62,695 bases of DNA from a bacterium (lineage in GTDB: Bacteria > Gemmatimonadota > Gemmatimonadetes > Gemmatimonadales > Gemmatimonadaceae): assembly GCA_027484025.1 (NCBI GenBank), contig JAIXTI010000031.1, positions 1-62,695 on the forward strand, in the 5' to 3' direction. Shown here piece by piece: positions 26,558 to 35,480 of this stretch (positions are counted from its first letter, which is position 1; each line of letters opens with the position of its first letter). The notes below the pieces were generated by a model. That model saw only the letters and a program-made list of their open reading frames with translations, did not search any database and was not told where the DNA came from. The translations under genes and the position numbers were made by a program.

Positions 26558-29071
26558 TCACGGTGCCGTTCGCGTGGGCATGAACAGGAGGTACGCTTCG
26601 ACGCGGAATGCCTCGTCGTTCGCCGCCTCGTACGGATCTGCGGATACCTTGTCGCGGCACGACGCCATCAGGCGCGCAAGCACGGGGACTTCCCGCCACG
26701 CACCAAGCTGCGTCACGAGGGGGGCAGCGGGCGCACGCATCCACACGCCCAGGGCGTCTTCGGCCGCGGCACCACGTGCGCACGCGATGCATTGCCGGGC
26801 AAGCGCGATCGCGCACGCTAGCTGTTGCCGTTGTACGGGACTGCACTGCGCCACGAGGTGCTGCAGCCATCGCAGCGCCCGTCGCTGCGCCGGACCGCAA
26901 ACGATGTCTGTGGTCGCGGGCGTTTCGATGGACGTCCCGAGCGCGCGGCGCAGATGCCGGTGCTGGTGCCACGCGAACGCCAGCCGGTGCACGCGATGAG
27001 CCATGTTCACCCCCAACGTCGCGCCTGCTCCCGATTCCACGGGCCGCTGCTGCGCGGGCGGGTGTCGATCGCGCCGATGCGGCGACGAATCGAGGAGTGC
27101 GAGCAGCGCACGCGGTCGTGCCGATACGCTCCAGCGTGTGCCGCGGCGAGTAATGGCGAGCAGGTGGAACTCTCGGTCGGCGCGCACAAGCACCATGGCA
27201 GCAGGCGTCTCGCCCGAACCGGCGAGTACGGCGTACGGTGGCACGACCGCGCGACCGCGCTGGTCGTCCGCCGCCCCTGTCGGCCCGACTTCCATCGGTT
27301 CTGCCGTTGCCCACTCCGTGAGCACGGCGACCCAGCGCGATTGCACGTCAGCGCCCGAGTGGCGACGTGAAGCGGATGACGGCCCGTCGGTGCCACCGAC
27401 CAAGCGGGCGCTCCACGTGGCCTTGCGGGCCACGCGGCGCTCTGCGCGCAGTGAACGCCGAGCCTGACGTGACGCCCGTACGCGATACTCGTGCACGATG
27501 GGGAACGGCGAACCGAGACGTGCGACACGCCCCGTGCGCTGACGGCGCACAGCATCGGTCCATGGGAGGTCGAGATGCACGACGACACCGGCGTCCTGGA
27601 GGCTCACGCCTTCCGCGATCAAATCGGTCGCGAGCAGCAATGAGAGGGCACGATGCGCGGGCGGCGGAGGGCGACCATGCGCGCGCGGGGCGAACTGCTC
27701 GAGCAGTTCGGGGCGCGTAATGGTACCGCTGGCGATGCGCGCCTGATTGCCGGTAAGCAGCCCAACGCCGGCGATGTCGCTGAGGGCGCGATACAGCGCC
27801 TGCACGGTGCGTCCGAACTGCGAGAACGCGACCACCGGCACACCGGGATGTCGTTCACGAATGCGACGCAACAGCGCTGCGCGGACGCGATCGGCCTGCC
27901 CGGTGGTGATGTGATGTTCGCGCAATGCGCGCAGCGCGCGCAGGTGTGTCTCGAGCACGTCCTCGAGTGATTGGGAGACTTCGCCATCGGTGGGCACCAC
28001 GTGACCTGCGAGCAATTCCGGAAACCCCAGCTGCATTTCGGTGGCATGTTCATCGCCGATGACCCACGAACGCAGTTCGGCGCCCGTGACATGGCGACCG
28101 GCGCGCAGCGCGTCCTGCATGGCGCTGCCGCGTTGCAGGCGACGCGTGAGGGCATGGGTGAGGGCGGCGTCGCTGGAGCACCATGCGCGCAACAGGCCGA
28201 GTCGTATCAGCGCGCCCGCTACGGCGCCGTCGTGAGCGGGGAGCGGTGCGGGAAGCGCGAGCAGGAGATCGAGGGTGGTGCGGTCCTGCGGTACGACGAC
28301 GGGACGATGTTGTCGGATATCGGGGCGGCGAGCTGCTGGCGCCGCGACGGCACGGGGCGCGGTAGTGGGTCGCCGTGTCCGTGGCTCAGACGGGAGCGCC
28401 GAACAGTGATCGCGTCGTACGATGAGCGCGGCGAGTGTGTCATGGCTCAGTGTATCCGGACGATGTCCACGGAACAGGGCGAAGAGGGTTTCGAGGTCGC
28501 GCGGACTGTTGTGCAATGGCGTGGCGCTGAGGAGTAATACGTCGCAACCGGCGAGCGCCGTGGCCAGATGTCGGTAGCGAGCGGTGGCGGCGTTGCGGAG
28601 CGCGTGCGCTTCGTCGATGATGACCAGTGCCCGCTGGGGGATCGCCGGCGTGTCGATGGCGTTGCCGATGGCGAGCGTTGGCACCTCACGAGAACAGCGA
28701 TGCAGCGAGTGCACTTGCACCAGTGACTGGCGCGTACGCAGGAGCGCGGCCTGCCACATGGCCACGAGTCCGGCGGGGGCGAAGACATGCACGTGCGAGT
28801 ACCGGCGGGCGACGGCCAACGCGGTAAACGTCTTCCCCAACCCCACATCATCGGCGAGCAGTGCGCCGTGCTGCCATTGCAGAATGCGCAGCAGGCGCGC
28901 GGACGCTTCGCGTTGATGCGGGAGGAGGAGCACATCGCCAAGCTGTTCGGGCGGGAGCGGTGGAAGTACTGCCATCGCCATCCGGCGTCGCACGGCCCGC
29001 AGCTGTGCGTCCGCGGACATCGTGTGGATTCCGCGCTGCCCGGAAAACGCAGTAGAGGTCCGGTCACTCAT
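26558..29071 (-). CDS. SNF2/SF2 helicase of a methylase-helicase locus
   Basis: An 837-residue SNF2/HepA-type ATPase carries motif I near residue 72 (ADDVGLGKTF), DEAH motif II near 150 (VIIDEAHAL), motif III (LLSATPLHN), and helicase C-terminal motifs (VVAFSQFGRT, LATDLIAEGVSL, motif VI QRTGRVARLG near 510). The C-terminal ~320 residues match no family I recognise. The start overlaps the upstream methylase stop by 8 nt, so the two are co-translated. SNF2-methylase pairs occur in BREX, DISARM and type ISP-like systems; this pair lacks the other components of those. Confidence 0.85.
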   Translation of the reverse strand: MSDRTSTAFSGQRGIHTMSADAQLRAVRRRMAMAVLPPLPPEQLGDVLLLPHQREASARLLRILQWQHGALLADDVGLGKTFTALAVARRYSHVHVFAPAGLVAMWQAALLRTRQSLVQVHSLHRCSREVPTLAIGNAIDTPAIPQRALVIIDEAHALRNAATARYRHLATALAGCDVLLLSATPLHNSPRDLETLFALFRGHRPDTLSHDTLAALIVRRDHCSALPSEPRTRRPTTAPRAVAAPAARRPDIRQHRPVVVPQDRTTLDLLLALPAPLPAHDGAVAGALIRLGLLRAWCSSDAALTHALTRRLQRGSAMQDALRAGRHVTGAELRSWVIGDEHATEMQLGFPELLAGHVVPTDGEVSQSLEDVLETHLRALRALREHHITTGQADRVRAALLRRIRERHPGVPVVAFSQFGRTVQALYRALSDIAGVGLLTGNQARIASGTITRPELLEQFAPRAHGRPPPPAHRALSLLLATDLIAEGVSLQDAGVVVHLDLPWTDAVRRQRTGRVARLGSPFPIVHEYRVRASRQARRSLRAERRVARKATWSARLVGGTDGPSSASRRHSGADVQSRWVAVLTEWATAEPMEVGPTGAADDQRGRAVVPPYAVLAGSGETPAAMVLVRADREFHLLAITRRGTRWSVSARPRALLALLDSSPHRRDRHPPAQQRPVESGAGATLGVNMAHRVHRLAFAWHQHRHLRRALGTSIETPATTDIVCGPAQRRALRWLQHLVAQCSPVQRQQLACAIALARQCIACARGAAAEDALGVWMRAPAAPLVTQLGAWREVPVLARLMASCRDKVSADPYEAANDEAFRVEAYLLFMPTRTAP

Positions 29072-32000
29072 GGTGATACCAGTCGAGGAGGGGGGAGACG
29101 AGTAGCGGCGTGAGTTGGTAGGCCTCGAGGACGGCGGCATCGAGGGCGGCAATGGCGTGGTCGCGTGATGCGCTGTGGCTCATGAGCGCGCTGCCGAACG
29201 GTCGGAGCAGCCGTACCGCGCGTGGCCAATCAGCGGGGGTGGGCAGTGCGGCGACGGTCCAGCCCAGGTAGCGTCGAAAGCCACCGCGTGCAGGCTCCGC
29301 CAGCACATCGAGCCACGCATTGACCACCGTCGACGCGAAGAGGGCATGCACAGCGAGCGCATCGGCCATGGTCGGTGTGCGGAGTACGTAGCAGCTGTTG
29401 AGTGGTACCGTGGGATCGCCGGCGGCGAGTACGGTCGAGCGCAGGCGACGTCCTATGTCGGCCCACACGACGCGTGGGGTGTCGGCGCGCGCCGCTTCGG
29501 TACGAAAAAGTGTCCACCACGGTTGGTTCGCCTTGGCGTCGCCGCGGGTTTGCAGTTGCGGGCGCCAGTGCGCGAGCCAGCGGGTGGTGGCCGGGGGCAG
29601 CGTGCGCAGTGGTGTGCCGTCGGCAGCGTGTGTCCACAGCACCCGCACATCGCGCGGTGTCTCGCTGACGGAGGGGCTGTCGGAGCGGTTGCTGGTGCCA
29701 ATGGCTTCCCCGCGCAGTGCAGGGCGGAGGAGTGTGCGTTCGATGACCGCCTGTCTTGGGGTACCGAACAGCGCCGATACAGTGGCCGCGTCGTCGTGAT
29801 GTTCTTCGGCGTGAACGAGGAAGGCTGCGTTGCACCCGCACTTCACGCCCAACAGTGGACGCCCGAGTGCGGTGGTGGCGAGTGGCGGACCGGCAAAGCG
29901 CATCGCTTCGAACGCCTGATGGGCGGCCGGTGGCAGGAGCACGAAGGGGGCACCGGGATCGCCTTGCAGCGACAGCGTCGACGTCTGCCGTTCGAAGTGG
30001 ACGGTTCGTTGCGCGGTGATGGCGCATCGAACCGGCACGGAAGGCGCGATGGCGCCGGCGCCCGACGGTGTGGCGACGGGTCGCTGTGCCACCACCAGCG
30101 ACGGATACGTGGCAGCGTCGAACTGGGCCGGGGCATCGCTCCAGTCGTGAAGGACGCGCAGTTGCACCTCTTCGAGGAGCATTCGGCGGACGCCACCACC
30201 GGACAAGGTGCGCCAGAGCTTTGCCGGCACGAGCAGCCCGACCACCCCGTGAGGCGCGAGCAGCTGCACGCTGCGCTCGATGAATGCCGCGGCCAGGTCG
30301 GCCTGCGCGGCGAACCCCGTGCCCGCACCCGCGCGCGCAGCCCCATACTGCCACGCGGCGTGGCGCATCACGCGGAACTCGCGGCGCAACCATTCGCGCT
30401 CCTGCGACGGCATGGCGTGTGGGCGCACCCAAGGCGGGTTCCCGACCACGAGATCGAAACCGCCAGCAGCGGCGACATCGGCAAAGATGGCCGCAAACCG
30501 AAACGGGAGAGCGGCCCCGAGCTGCACGCGATGCGATTCCGTCTGCAGCTCACGCGTGTGCTTGCGGAGTGCGTCGAGCCGAACGCGTTCGGCTCGCTGT
30601 ACGCGACGTCGCTGCCCAAACAGGTCTCGGCCACGCAGCACCGTGAGCAGCGTCCGGCGCTCTTCCTGCATGGCCGTGCGGCGGCGCGTCAGCTCCGCGA
30701 CCGCTCGTGTGCGTTCCTCGCGATCGAGTGTGCCGGCAATGCGCTGTTTGCGCGCCCCGGATGCGCGCGCATAGCGCTCGCGGAGTGACGACAGCGTGCG
30801 CGCACTGGGCGGCGCGAAGCGGAAGCTGCCGCCCGCCAGTGAATCGCCCACCCGGATATGGTGGTCGAGATTGGGGAGTGGGGGAATGCGCACGACGTCC
30901 GTTTCGTGGCACTCGATGACCACCGAGAGCCAGAGTCGCAATTCGCAGAGCCACACGGCCATGGGTTGCCGGTCGACACCAAACACGCAGCGCGCCAGCA
31001 GATCACGACGTCGCGTGTGCGCATCGCGCGGGTCGCGCAGTGCGGCCAGCAGTGCATCGAGCGTCTCGAGCACATGCACCAAAAAGGCTCCGGACCCGCA
31101 GGCGGGGTCGAGCACGCGCAGCGCTTCGAGTCGGTTACGAAGCGCGCGGCGTTCTGCGTCACTGAGGGCGTCGACGATAGTCTTCTGGTTGGCCGCAGAC
31201 CCGTCGAGCAGCCCGGTGAGCACCGGGGAGTCGACGACGGCGGCGCCGAGTGCTGAGCGTACGGCGTAGACGACGAGCGTGGGTGGCGTGTAGAACGAGC
31301 CGGACCGTCGTCGCTCGTCGTTGACCATGAGTCCTTCGAAGGCGCGTCCCAGCATTTCGGGGTCGACCGCGGCTTCGGACCACTGGTCAGACTCTTCGTG
31401 CGCGGTGAACCGGTACCGGTCGAGGAGCGACGCGACCAGAGTAGTGATCGCGTCGTCGCCGAAGTGCCAGGCGCGGAATCGTTTCTCGAGGGGGGTGGGG
31501 GCAAAGAGCCCCCCGTTGAGAAAGGGGACGGCGCCAAAAGTCAGCGCAGCGGCTGCCCGTTGCGAACGCGGAGTGTTCAACGTGCCGAAGAACAGCGGGC
31601 GCAACAGTTTGTCGTGCAGGCGTCCGCCGAGTTCGAGCACCCGTACACAGTGGTGCAGGAGAAAGTCGCGTCGACGGTCGAGCCATCCCTTGGCTTCGAG
31701 GAAGGCCAGAAAGAGGCAGCGGGACGCGCAGAGCAGGGCCAGCTCGCGGCGTTCGGCTGGAGACGGCGTGCGCAGGCCGGCCCGCGTGGGGGCAAGCGAG
31801 ACGGCCAAGTCGGACACGACCTGTTCGAGGGCCCGGTAGAACCGATGCCCCAGCGCGTCGCGCCGCAGAATATCGGTGAACCGTGTATGCCGCAGCAGGT
31901 CGTCCGTTTCCGTGACCGCGGCGAGCGTCCGCAGTGTTTCGGCGTCGGAATCGAGGACGCGCTGCGGGTCGACCCTTAGCGCGGCAATGTGCGCGCCCGA

Positions 32001-32366
32001 CGTCCCCGGTGTGACCGTGGCGAGGCACAGTGACTGTCGTGAGTGATCGAGTAACAGCAGCATCCAATACCGGTCTGGCGCGTGCCGGGAGAGCGCTGCC
32101 GCAAGGCGCCGCGTCTGCTCACGCCACTCGGTGCCGAGCGTTGCCAGCGGCTCGTCGGTGCGAATGGCACTGAACAGGCGGAGCATACCGGGACCTTCGA
32201 ACAGCTGCGCGGTGGCGACGTACGGTGCCACGCCCAGCGAGCGGCACACCGTGGCGTCGGCATACAAGGGCGCGCGCGAAAAGCCGATGAGCCGAGCGAT
32301 GTCGGTCAGTGCGGCGGGCGAGTCGGCGCGCGCGAGGGCGAGTGCTGCGTTTCGGAGAGTAAGCAC
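29064..32366 (-). CDS. Large Eco57I/PglX-like N6-adenine DNA methylase
   Basis: This 1100-residue protein has GSFYTPP near residue 358, the AdoMet site LDPACGSGAFLVHVLE near 418 and the catalytic FDLVVGNPPWVRP near 641, as in class I N6-adenine methylases of the Eco57I/PglX type. The last ~450 residues could carry target recognition. I see no clear PD-(D/E)XK nuclease motif. It starts at GTG 32366. It is upstream of and overlapping the helicase gene, which makes a compact two-gene unit. Function as a defence or epigenetic system is inferred. Confidence 0.87.
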   Translation of the reverse strand: MLTLRNAALALARADSPAALTDIARLIGFSRAPLYADATVCRSLGVAPYVATAQLFEGPGMLRLFSAIRTDEPLATLGTEWREQTRRLAAALSRHAPDRYWMLLLLDHSRQSLCLATVTPGTSGAHIAALRVDPQRVLDSDAETLRTLAAVTETDDLLRHTRFTDILRRDALGHRFYRALEQVVSDLAVSLAPTRAGLRTPSPAERRELALLCASRCLFLAFLEAKGWLDRRRDFLLHHCVRVLELGGRLHDKLLRPLFFGTLNTPRSQRAAAALTFGAVPFLNGGLFAPTPLEKRFRAWHFGDDAITTLVASLLDRYRFTAHEESDQWSEAAVDPEMLGRAFEGLMVNDERRRSGSFYTPPTLVVYAVRSALGAAVVDSPVLTGLLDGSAANQKTIVDALSDAERRALRNRLEALRVLDPACGSGAFLVHVLETLDALLAALRDPRDAHTRRRDLLARCVFGVDRQPMAVWLCELRLWLSVVIECHETDVVRIPPLPNLDHHIRVGDSLAGGSFRFAPPSARTLSSLRERYARASGARKQRIAGTLDREERTRAVAELTRRRTAMQEERRTLLTVLRGRDLFGQRRRVQRAERVRLDALRKHTRELQTESHRVQLGAALPFRFAAIFADVAAAGGFDLVVGNPPWVRPHAMPSQEREWLRREFRVMRHAAWQYGAARAGAGTGFAAQADLAAAFIERSVQLLAPHGVVGLLVPAKLWRTLSGGGVRRMLLEEVQLRVLHDWSDAPAQFDAATYPSLVVAQRPVATPSGAGAIAPSVPVRCAITAQRTVHFERQTSTLSLQGDPGAPFVLLPPAAHQAFEAMRFAGPPLATTALGRPLLGVKCGCNAAFLVHAEEHHDDAATVSALFGTPRQAVIERTLLRPALRGEAIGTSNRSDSPSVSETPRDVRVLWTHAADGTPLRTLPPATTRWLAHWRPQLQTRGDAKANQPWWTLFRTEAARADTPRVVWADIGRRLRSTVLAAGDPTVPLNSCYVLRTPTMADALAVHALFASTVVNAWLDVLAEPARGGFRRYLGWTVAALPTPADWPRAVRLLRPFGSALMSHSASRDHAIAALDAAVLEAYQLTPLLVSPLLDWYHHE

Positions 32367-32522
32367 GACGCCATGATGGCATACCGGTGCCTTGAGTGTG
32401 TCACCGGAATCGTGCGCGTATCATCCTTGCGACGCACCGCCGTATACGCGAGGCGCCATGGCTCGCTATCTTTTGCGCTCGGCGAGTTGCTTGCTGCTCC
32501 CTGACCCTCTGCCTTCACACCC

Positions 32523-33374
32523 GTGTCTCTGCGTACCTGCTGGCTCAACGGCTCGTTCATGCCCGAAGAGCATGCCCACGTCTCCATTTTCGATCGTGGC
32601 CTCCTCTTCGGCGACGGCGTGTACGAGGTGGCGGCGGTGTTCAACGGCCGCCTGCTCGACGCCGATCGCCATCTCGTGCGGCTGGCGCGTTCGCAGCGCG
32701 AAATCGGCATCCCCGCGCCGTACGATGGCGCGGCGCTCGAGGCCATGATGCAGGAGGTCGCGACGCGGAACGGCATCACGGAAGGGCTGGTGTATTTGCA
32801 GGTCACGCGAGGGGCAGCCGAACGGGATTTTTCGTTTCCGGCCGAGGTGCATCCGACGGCGTTCGCCTACGCGCGCACCAAGAAACTCAGCGATGATCCC
32901 AACGCGTCGGGGGTGAAGGTGCATCCGGTCCCCGACATCCGGTGGCAGCGGTGCGACATCAAGAGCACCGCCATGCTGGCGCAGGTCATGGCGAAGCAGG
33001 CCGCGCGTGAGGCTGGGGCATTCGAAGCGATCATGCACGAGAACGGTCTCGTCACCGAGGGCGGATCGAGCAACATGTGGATCGTGCGCGACGGGGTCGC
33101 GTACACGCGCCCCACATCGAGTGACATTCTGGCGGGGATTACGCGCGACGTCATCTTCGATGTGGCCGACGAGGTTGGCGTGAAGGTGGTGCGACGGGCG
33201 TTCACGCTCGAGCAGGCGTACGCGGCCGACGAATGCCTGCTCACGAGCGCGACCAGTTTCGTTTTGCCGGTCACGCAGATCGGACCGCACCAGGTGGGGG
33301 GCGGCGCGCCCGGACCGATCACGAAGCGTCTCCGTGACGGGTATCTCGCGCGAGCGGCGCGACTTACCGCCTGA
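32523..33374 (+). CDS. D-amino-acid transaminase-like PLP enzyme
   Basis: A 283-residue fold-type IV PLP aminotransferase. The PLP lysine is K147 (RCDIKSTAML), followed by the phosphate-binding and Glu region HENGLVTEGGSSNMW and a late LLTSATSFVLPVTQI. The closest family pattern is D-alanine/D-amino-acid transaminase, which supplies D-Glu/D-Ala for peptidoglycan; a branched-chain aminotransferase is the alternative. It starts at GTG 32523. An LD-carboxypeptidase lies downstream, which fits cell-wall metabolism. Confidence 0.85.
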   Translation: MSLRTCWLNGSFMPEEHAHVSIFDRGLLFGDGVYEVAAVFNGRLLDADRHLVRLARSQREIGIPAPYDGAALEAMMQEVATRNGITEGLVYLQVTRGAAERDFSFPAEVHPTAFAYARTKKLSDDPNASGVKVHPVPDIRWQRCDIKSTAMLAQVMAKQAAREAGAFEAIMHENGLVTEGGSSNMWIVRDGVAYTRPTSSDILAGITRDVIFDVADEVGVKVVRRAFTLEQAYAADECLLTSATSFVLPVTQIGPHQVGGGAPGPITKRLRDGYLARAARLTA

Positions 33375-33433
33375 GCGGCGAGCAACCGTACCATTGGCCG
33401 CCGGCGCTGGTGGCCATGAAGGCATCGGTCATG

Positions 33434-33463
33434 TTGAGCAGGAAGCGGCGCACGGTGTAGCTT
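33434..33463 (+). promoter_or_regulatory. Promoter of the LD-carboxypeptidase gene
   Basis: TTGAGC (33434-33439), 18-bp spacer, TAGCTT (33458-33463), then 5 nt to the ATG at 33469. A leaderless arrangement. Confidence 0.55.
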
Positions 33464-33468
33464 GCAGG

Positions 33469-34407
33469 ATGCTTTCCTCCGATGCCGCTGCTGCCGCGCA
33501 GGCGCCCCGTGCGCTGCGCGAGGTCCCTGTGTTGGGGCCGGGCGCGCATGTGGCCATGGTGTCCCCCTCGGGGCCGCTCAATGGCCCGCACGAACTCGAG
33601 CGAGCTGTCGCCACCGCCGAGTCGCTGGGGTGGACGGTGTCTGTGGGGACGCACGCGCTCGCCCGCACGGGCTATTTCGCCGGCGACGACACGCAGCGCG
33701 GCGACGATCTGCTCGACGCCATGCGGGACCCGCGGGTGGACGGCATCTGGTGCATTCGCGGCGGCTACGGCGCGGCGCGACTGTTGCCGCGCGTGCAGCA
33801 CGCGCTGCCCGACATGCCCCCCAAGGCGCTCATCGGCTACAGCGACATCACGGCGTTGCATGCGGCGTGGCAGCGCGCCGGCCTGATCAGCTTCCACGGG
33901 CCGACCGCGCGTTCCCCACTCAGCGAGTTTTCGCGCGTCTCGCTCGTCGAGGTCGTGCAGCAGCGCGCGCCCGTGCTCTGGCGCGCGCCCGACGCCAGCG
34001 TGGTGCGCGGTGGGACGGCGTCCGGACGTCTTGCCGGCGGAAATCTCGCGCTGGTCGCCTCGCTCTGCGGCACCCCGTGGGCCTGTGACTTCCGCGATGC
34101 CATCGTTGTGCTCGAAGACATCAACGAAGCCACGTATCGCATTGACCGGATGCTGACACAGCTCTGGCTCGCCGGCGCGTTCGACGGCTGTCGTGGGTTC
34201 GCCATCGGGCACTTCACCGACTGCCCTGCAGCTACCGAAGACGGCAGTCGGACGATCGTTGCGCTCATCGAAGAGCTCGCGGCCGCGTTGCAGGTTCCAA
34301 CCCTCCTCGGCGTGCCGGTCGGTCATATTGAGGAGCAATGGACCGTACCACTGGGCGCGTGGGCGACGCTCGATGCCGACGCCCGCATGCTGCACGTGCA
34401 CCGCTGA
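33469..34407 (+). CDS. ldcA: Muramoyltetrapeptide LD-carboxypeptidase (LdcA/S66 family)
   Basis: A 312-residue S66-family peptidase removes the terminal D-Ala from murein tetrapeptides during recycling. Family motifs are AMVSPSGPLNGP, the catalytic-Ser region IWCIRGGYGAARLL, LIGYSDITALH, and the Glu/His region EDINEATYRIDRM ... GVPVGHIEEQWTVPLG. No signal peptide is seen, so it is cytoplasmic. ATG 33469 is chosen because the promoter abuts it and upstream in-frame codons show no family similarity. Confidence 0.92.
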   Translation: MLSSDAAAAAQAPRALREVPVLGPGAHVAMVSPSGPLNGPHELERAVATAESLGWTVSVGTHALARTGYFAGDDTQRGDDLLDAMRDPRVDGIWCIRGGYGAARLLPRVQHALPDMPPKALIGYSDITALHAAWQRAGLISFHGPTARSPLSEFSRVSLVEVVQQRAPVLWRAPDASVVRGGTASGRLAGGNLALVASLCGTPWACDFRDAIVVLEDINEATYRIDRMLTQLWLAGAFDGCRGFAIGHFTDCPAATEDGSRTIVALIEELAAALQVPTLLGVPVGHIEEQWTVPLGAWATLDADARMLHVHR

Positions 34408-34432
34408 GTTTACCCTTTCACTTGTCTTAGCC

Positions 34433-34789
34433 ATGAAGACCGCTCAACAGCTCATCGCCGAAGCGAAGGCGTCGATTGCCGAAGTGACCGCGCGCGAAGT
34501 ACAGGACGCACTGGGCCGCGGCGAAGCCCTGACGCTGATCGATATCCGTGAGCAGAACGAGTGGGCTCTCGGCCACGCCGCGCCGGCGCAGTACATCGGC
34601 CGCGGCGTGTTGGAGAGTCAGATCGAAGCCAAGGTGCCGCGTGATGCGCGCGTCGTCCTCATTTGCGCCAGTGGTAACCGTTCGGCGTTGGCGGCCGTGA
34701 CGCTCGGGCAGATGGGTTACACCAACGTGGCGTCGCTCGCGGGCGGCTTTCGCGATTGGGTCGCCTCTGGCGGCGCGGTCGCCGACTAA
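34433..34789 (+). CDS. Single-domain rhodanese-like protein
   Basis: A 118-residue rhodanese domain with the active-site loop CASGNRSA (C78) and the entry motif TLIDIREQNEWALGH. It probably carries persulfide sulfur or acts as a sulfurtransferase. It starts 25 nt after ldcA and is followed by the NUDIX gene 27 nt later, so it is probably in one transcript. No Shine-Dalgarno site is evident. Confidence 0.9.
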   Translation: MKTAQQLIAEAKASIAEVTAREVQDALGRGEALTLIDIREQNEWALGHAAPAQYIGRGVLESQIEAKVPRDARVVLICASGNRSALAAVTLGQMGYTNVASLAGGFRDWVASGGAVAD

Positions 34790-34816
34790 GTCCTTCCGTT
34801 CAGCAACCACTCACCG

Positions 34817-35437
34817 GTGACGGCGAACCACGAACGCGATCGGCTGCGCGAGGCCATGGCGCAGCCGGAGGTGGCACGTATCGCGGAGCAAATGCGGACG
34901 CGCGTGCCCGTCGAGGCGCTGGCGCTTGCCGAGACGCGCCTTGCGGCGGTCGTGGCGGTGTTGCGCGTGGTGCAGGGGACGGCCGAATTGCTCTTCATCA
35001 AGCGCTCCGAGCATGAGGGTGACCCGTGGAGCGGGCACATGGCGTTTCCTGGCGGGCGGCACGAGCCGGAGGACACGTCTCTCGAGGCCACGGCGCGACG
35101 TGAGACGTTTGAGGAGCTCGCGCTCGACCTGTCGCGCGGCCACATGCTCGGGCGACTGGACGATCTTGCGCCGCGAAACGCCGCCTTGCCGCCCATTCTC
35201 ATTCGCCCATTTGTTGCCGTGGTCCCTGCTGACGTGATCTTTTCGCCCAGCGAAGAAGTTGCGGCAACATTCTGGGTGCCGCTGGCCGTATTGCGACACG
35301 AGGACACGCGCGCGGAGCACGTCATCACCATCAACGGCGCGCGCGCTCGCTTTCCCGGCTTTCGCGTCGAGCAGCACATCGTGTGGGGGCTGACTGAGCG
35401 CATCGTGCAACAGTTGCTTTCACTGCTCGATCCCTAA
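34817..35437 (+). CDS. NUDIX hydrolase (CoA pyrophosphatase, NudL-like)
   Basis: A 206-residue protein with the Nudix box in FPGGRHEPEDTSLEATARRE followed by TFEELAL (RE and EE pairs at 95-100) and the NudL-type upstream segment SGHMAFPGG. NudL enzymes cleave CoA and its derivatives. It starts at GTG 34817; no Shine-Dalgarno is visible. Confidence 0.87.
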   Translation: MTANHERDRLREAMAQPEVARIAEQMRTRVPVEALALAETRLAAVVAVLRVVQGTAELLFIKRSEHEGDPWSGHMAFPGGRHEPEDTSLEATARRETFEELALDLSRGHMLGRLDDLAPRNAALPPILIRPFVAVVPADVIFSPSEEVAATFWVPLAVLRHEDTRAEHVITINGARARFPGFRVEQHIVWGLTERIVQQLLSLLDP

Positions 35438-35480
35438 ATCGCCGTCGTCGCAGGCGACGCCGCATACCCCTGGAGTTGTC

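Noticed and set aside
29064-32366. Assignment as complete BREX or DISARM system
   Set aside because: Only methylase and helicase genes are present; no pglZ, brxC, drmB, drmC or nuclease gene adjoins them.
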